NCBI RefSeq assembly: GCF_001645765.1
Contig: NZ_LWUJ01000012.1
Location: 171,020-212,034 of the forward strand
Length of the DNA: 41,015 nucleotides
DNA from: Candidatus Mycoplasma haematobovis
GTDB taxonomy: Bacteria > Bacillota_I > Bacilli_A > Mycoplasmatales > Mycoplasmoidaceae
Direction of reading: 5' to 3'
The position numbers and the translations under genes are program-made. The stretch's first letter is position 1; the number at the start of each line of letters is the position of its first letter. The notes beneath the pieces are model-generated. The model saw only the letters and a program-made list of their open reading frames with translations. It did not search any database and was not told the DNA's origin. This document shows, piece by piece, positions 38,657 through 41,015 of this stretch.

Positions 38657-41015
38657 TTAATTTTTAAGATTTAATCAAGAATAGCCTAATATCCTTTTAA
38701 GTCTATCGTCTCCGGTCTTAAAGCTTTTCAAACTACCTGTTCCAGAATTTAATTCTGAAAGTAAGGCTTGTTTTTGTACTTTTGGATCTTTAGCGACTTT
38801 AACTAATTCTCTAAAAAAGGGACTACTATTAATAGTTTTTAAGAAATCAGTTCAACTGCTTTGATCTTTAACATCATCATATTTAATTTGAATTAAATAT
38901 ATTTGATATTCATTTCCATCAGAACTACTAATTAAATAGTTTCCATCTTTGTCTGTAAATCAATCATTCTTAGAATTAAATAACTTTTCATCTAATAGTT
39001 GTTTGCCTCCGTCTAATCTAGTACTTGATGAATTCCTGTCTGCTTTATGTCCTTTTTCTAAATATTGTTTAAGCTGTTCTTTCTTATCTTTGAAAGAAGA
39101 ATCTGATTTTTCAAAACAAGAACTTCCTCTAATTCCTGTTCTTCAATCAAATACTAACTTTTCACACTTGGTTCCTTCAAAATCTCAACTGTAACTAGGA
39201 AATAGATTCTTTAGTATCTTTATTAATTCTTCGTATTTATCCTCAGAATTAATGCTTTCATCTATATAGTTAATTAAGGAATTTAAATCTTTTCAAAGCG
39301 GAGAAGAATGCTCTAACTTGCTAACTATATCTTCTGGGAAGAAATCTTTTCAGTTGCCATTTACTAAGCCTTTATAGCCTGTTAAATACTTTGTTCCTGT
39401 TGTTGATTCTGTTGTTACAGAAGCAAAATCAACCATATCTTTATCAATTGGACAAGCTCACTCTTCTTTCGGTTGAGGTTGAGGTTGAGGTTGAGTAGAT
39501 CTAAAGATATATGAATTTTTCTTAATATCCTTTGGTATCTCTAAATTTCCAGATATCTTTGTTTTGTCTCTAGTTGTAGGTAAACACTTTTCTTTTTCAG
39601 AAAATTTCTTTGAAAATACAAAAGCCGCTAACGAATTTCTTTTTAGAATTTCTCTCAAATGTTTTCTGAAGTTCTCAAACTTATTTTCTGATAATCATTT
39701 AATAGTAAATAATTCTAGAGCAACACCTCCATTGCTTACGCCATAACCATTTGCGCTATTGATAATTTTTGATTTTCTTAAAATTTTTTCAAAAAAATCC
39801 TCTAATTGCGTACTATTACTACTCTTGTCAAGATCAAAATTACCTAGTATTTGAAGGATGTCAAAATCTTTAGCTAAAGATAAATAATTCAAATGTAAAT
39901 AACTCAGTATTATTTTTTCCTTAATTTGTGTACCTTTTCCATCTTTAAATTCAACTTCTGCAGATTTATTAAAATCTTTCTTTCCCTTTAATTTTCATTC
40001 TGAAAAATCGAAAAAATCAAGTCCATTTTTGATCTTTTCTTGTAATAAAACTTCAATTAATTTTTCTTCTCTAAGAAGAGATACTCATATAAAGTTCAAT
40101 AAACTAGTTTTTTTAACTTCGAGCTTTGTTGAAACCGTTGAGACAGAACTATTTCCAAATTCAAAAAAATTGAAAGAATCTCATTTTTTTCTATTGCTGG
40201 CTGGTCCAAATAACTTATCTGATTGTTCAATATATTTTTCATAGCTTTTCTTTACATCTCAAAAACTATCCGTTGAAATAAGGACTTTAGAATTTTTCCC
40301 CAATCTAAGAAGATAAGCATTTTCTAGATGTGGTATCATTTTTTCATGAAGATTATCTTTATTATCTGGAATAAGAATTTTCTGACCTTGAGAGTTGAAA
40401 AATTCGTAAGGAAATTTACCAGCAAAAGATAGTTTTTGACTGTTTTCAAATTTACCTTCCTTCTTTTGAAGAATATCCTCAAAATTTATTTGAAAATCCT
40501 TTAATAATGCCTTCCGCAAATGAAATAATTTTGAAGAATAACTACTTCTCAACAAAAATTCATTCAACCTCATCACTAACTCTTTGAACTCTTTGTTATT
40601 TTCTTTAAGAAAACTATTTCAATTACCTAGTATTAATCTCTCAAAATGTTCACTTAAATGTTTACGTAATTTACCTTTGAGATCAAAATCCTTTAAATTT
40701 ATTAAATGTTTTTTCAGCTTCTCTGTCTTCTCTCCATCTTCAAAAGCTTCTTCATTGTATGTAAGAGCATGTATACCTTCTTTATCTTTAAATAGTATTC
40801 AGCTTTGTTGTTTGGAAATTAAATAAAGAAAATCACTTACTATATTTTTAGAACCATTATTACCATGATCTTTTTTCAAGCAAAATAATTCTTTTGTTTC
40901 TTTTGTTTCTTTTGTAAGTGCTTCAATAGATATTTCTGGTATTCTTAAATCTTTGTCTTCGCACGAACGTCTATTTTGACTAGATCCAGAATTTCTCAAA
41001 AATGTATCTTTTTGT
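38657..41015 (-). CDS. Large unknown protein, N-terminus outside window
   Basis: Open from the window edge to TAA 38657-38659, about 786 residues with the start missing. Lys/Asn/Ser/Phe-rich, few Cys (one pair: CPIDKDM and GTKCEKLVF, then GSSCFEK), no membrane segment visible in the part seen. In-frame repeats encode TKETKETKE near the N-terminal side and a QPQPQPQP stretch in the middle. The 3' end abuts the 1100-residue gene. I do not recognise the family; composition resembles its neighbour, suggesting a related large surface protein. Confidence 0.7.
39471..39494. repeat. GGTTGA x4 hexanucleotide repeat
   Basis: Four exact copies of GGTTGA on the plus strand encode alternating Gln-Pro on the minus strand. 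The unit of six keeps the frame, so only the number of Gln-Pro pairs would vary. Confidence 0.7.
40889..40915. repeat. TTCTTTTGT x3 nine-base repeat
   Basis: Three exact copies of a nine-base unit encode Thr-Lys-Glu three times on the minus strand. Frame-neutral if expanded or contracted. Confidence 0.65.

Noticed and set aside
35347-41015. The two large proteins as adhesins of the MgpC/P1 type
   Set aside because: No transmembrane segment near a proline-rich C-terminus and no recognisable adhesin motif; the likeness is only in size and composition.
1-41015. tRNA, rRNA, CRISPR or insertion sequence
   Set aside because: Almost all of the window is coding; the few gaps over 70 bases show no cloverleaf, repeat-spacer pattern or transposase.

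Overview
The window reads as chromosome of a hemotropic Mycoplasma (hemoplasma). It is AT-rich, uses translation table 4 (TGA is tryptophan in nearly every gene, very often in a TGA-TGT Trp-Cys pair), packs genes with overlaps of a few bases, and starts genes with ATG, GTG or TTG and little Shine-Dalgarno signal. It carries large arrays of paralogous proteins of about 210 residues, typical of the M. haemofelis / M. wenyonii / M. suis group. I cannot name the species. All reading frames were followed through TGA.

Layout. 1-824: C-terminal part of an unidentified protein. 826-3609 (minus): three small paralogous membrane proteins followed by rpsP, rplS and trmD (S16, L19, TrmD), without rimM. 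3630-10675 (plus): eleven tandem paralogs of about 210 residues, each with an N-terminal membrane anchor and four conserved cysteines. By type they read A-B-C-D, A-B-C-D, A-(B/C hybrid)-D, so the array grew by duplication of a four-gene unit of about 2.56 kb. 10681-13969 (plus, same run): a DUF31/MIP-like trypsin-fold protease, a 318-residue protein that recurs twice later in the opposite direction, and a 296-residue protein. 13974-15731: three broken genes. 15927-18460 (minus): four more 200-residue paralogs. 18680-20473 (plus): three small genes. 20030-22930: a convergent two-gene pair present twice.

22940-41015 (minus): a long co-directional run of largely housekeeping genes. In transcription order it holds two very large unidentified proteins, a 114-residue protein, a membrane/coiled-coil protein, a coiled-coil DUF2130/RmuC-like nuclease, a polytopic membrane protein, a fused phosphate permease (PstC-PstA) and PstB, an amino-acid permease, leucyl aminopeptidase PepA, L13, S9, an aldo/keto reductase, L21, the protease Prp and a second aldo/keto reductase.

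Unifying observation. Almost every accessory gene from 3.6 to 22.9 kb, despite little overall similarity, is a short N-terminal hydrophobic segment followed by two or three copies of one module: a Cys (usually Trp-Cys), about 18-28 mostly charged residues, then an aromatic-Cys. I infer a surface-anchored, disulfide-stabilised helical protein superfamily that diversifies by tandem duplication, recombination and decay, next to a predicted surface protease. No RNA gene, insertion sequence, CRISPR array or phage gene was recognised.
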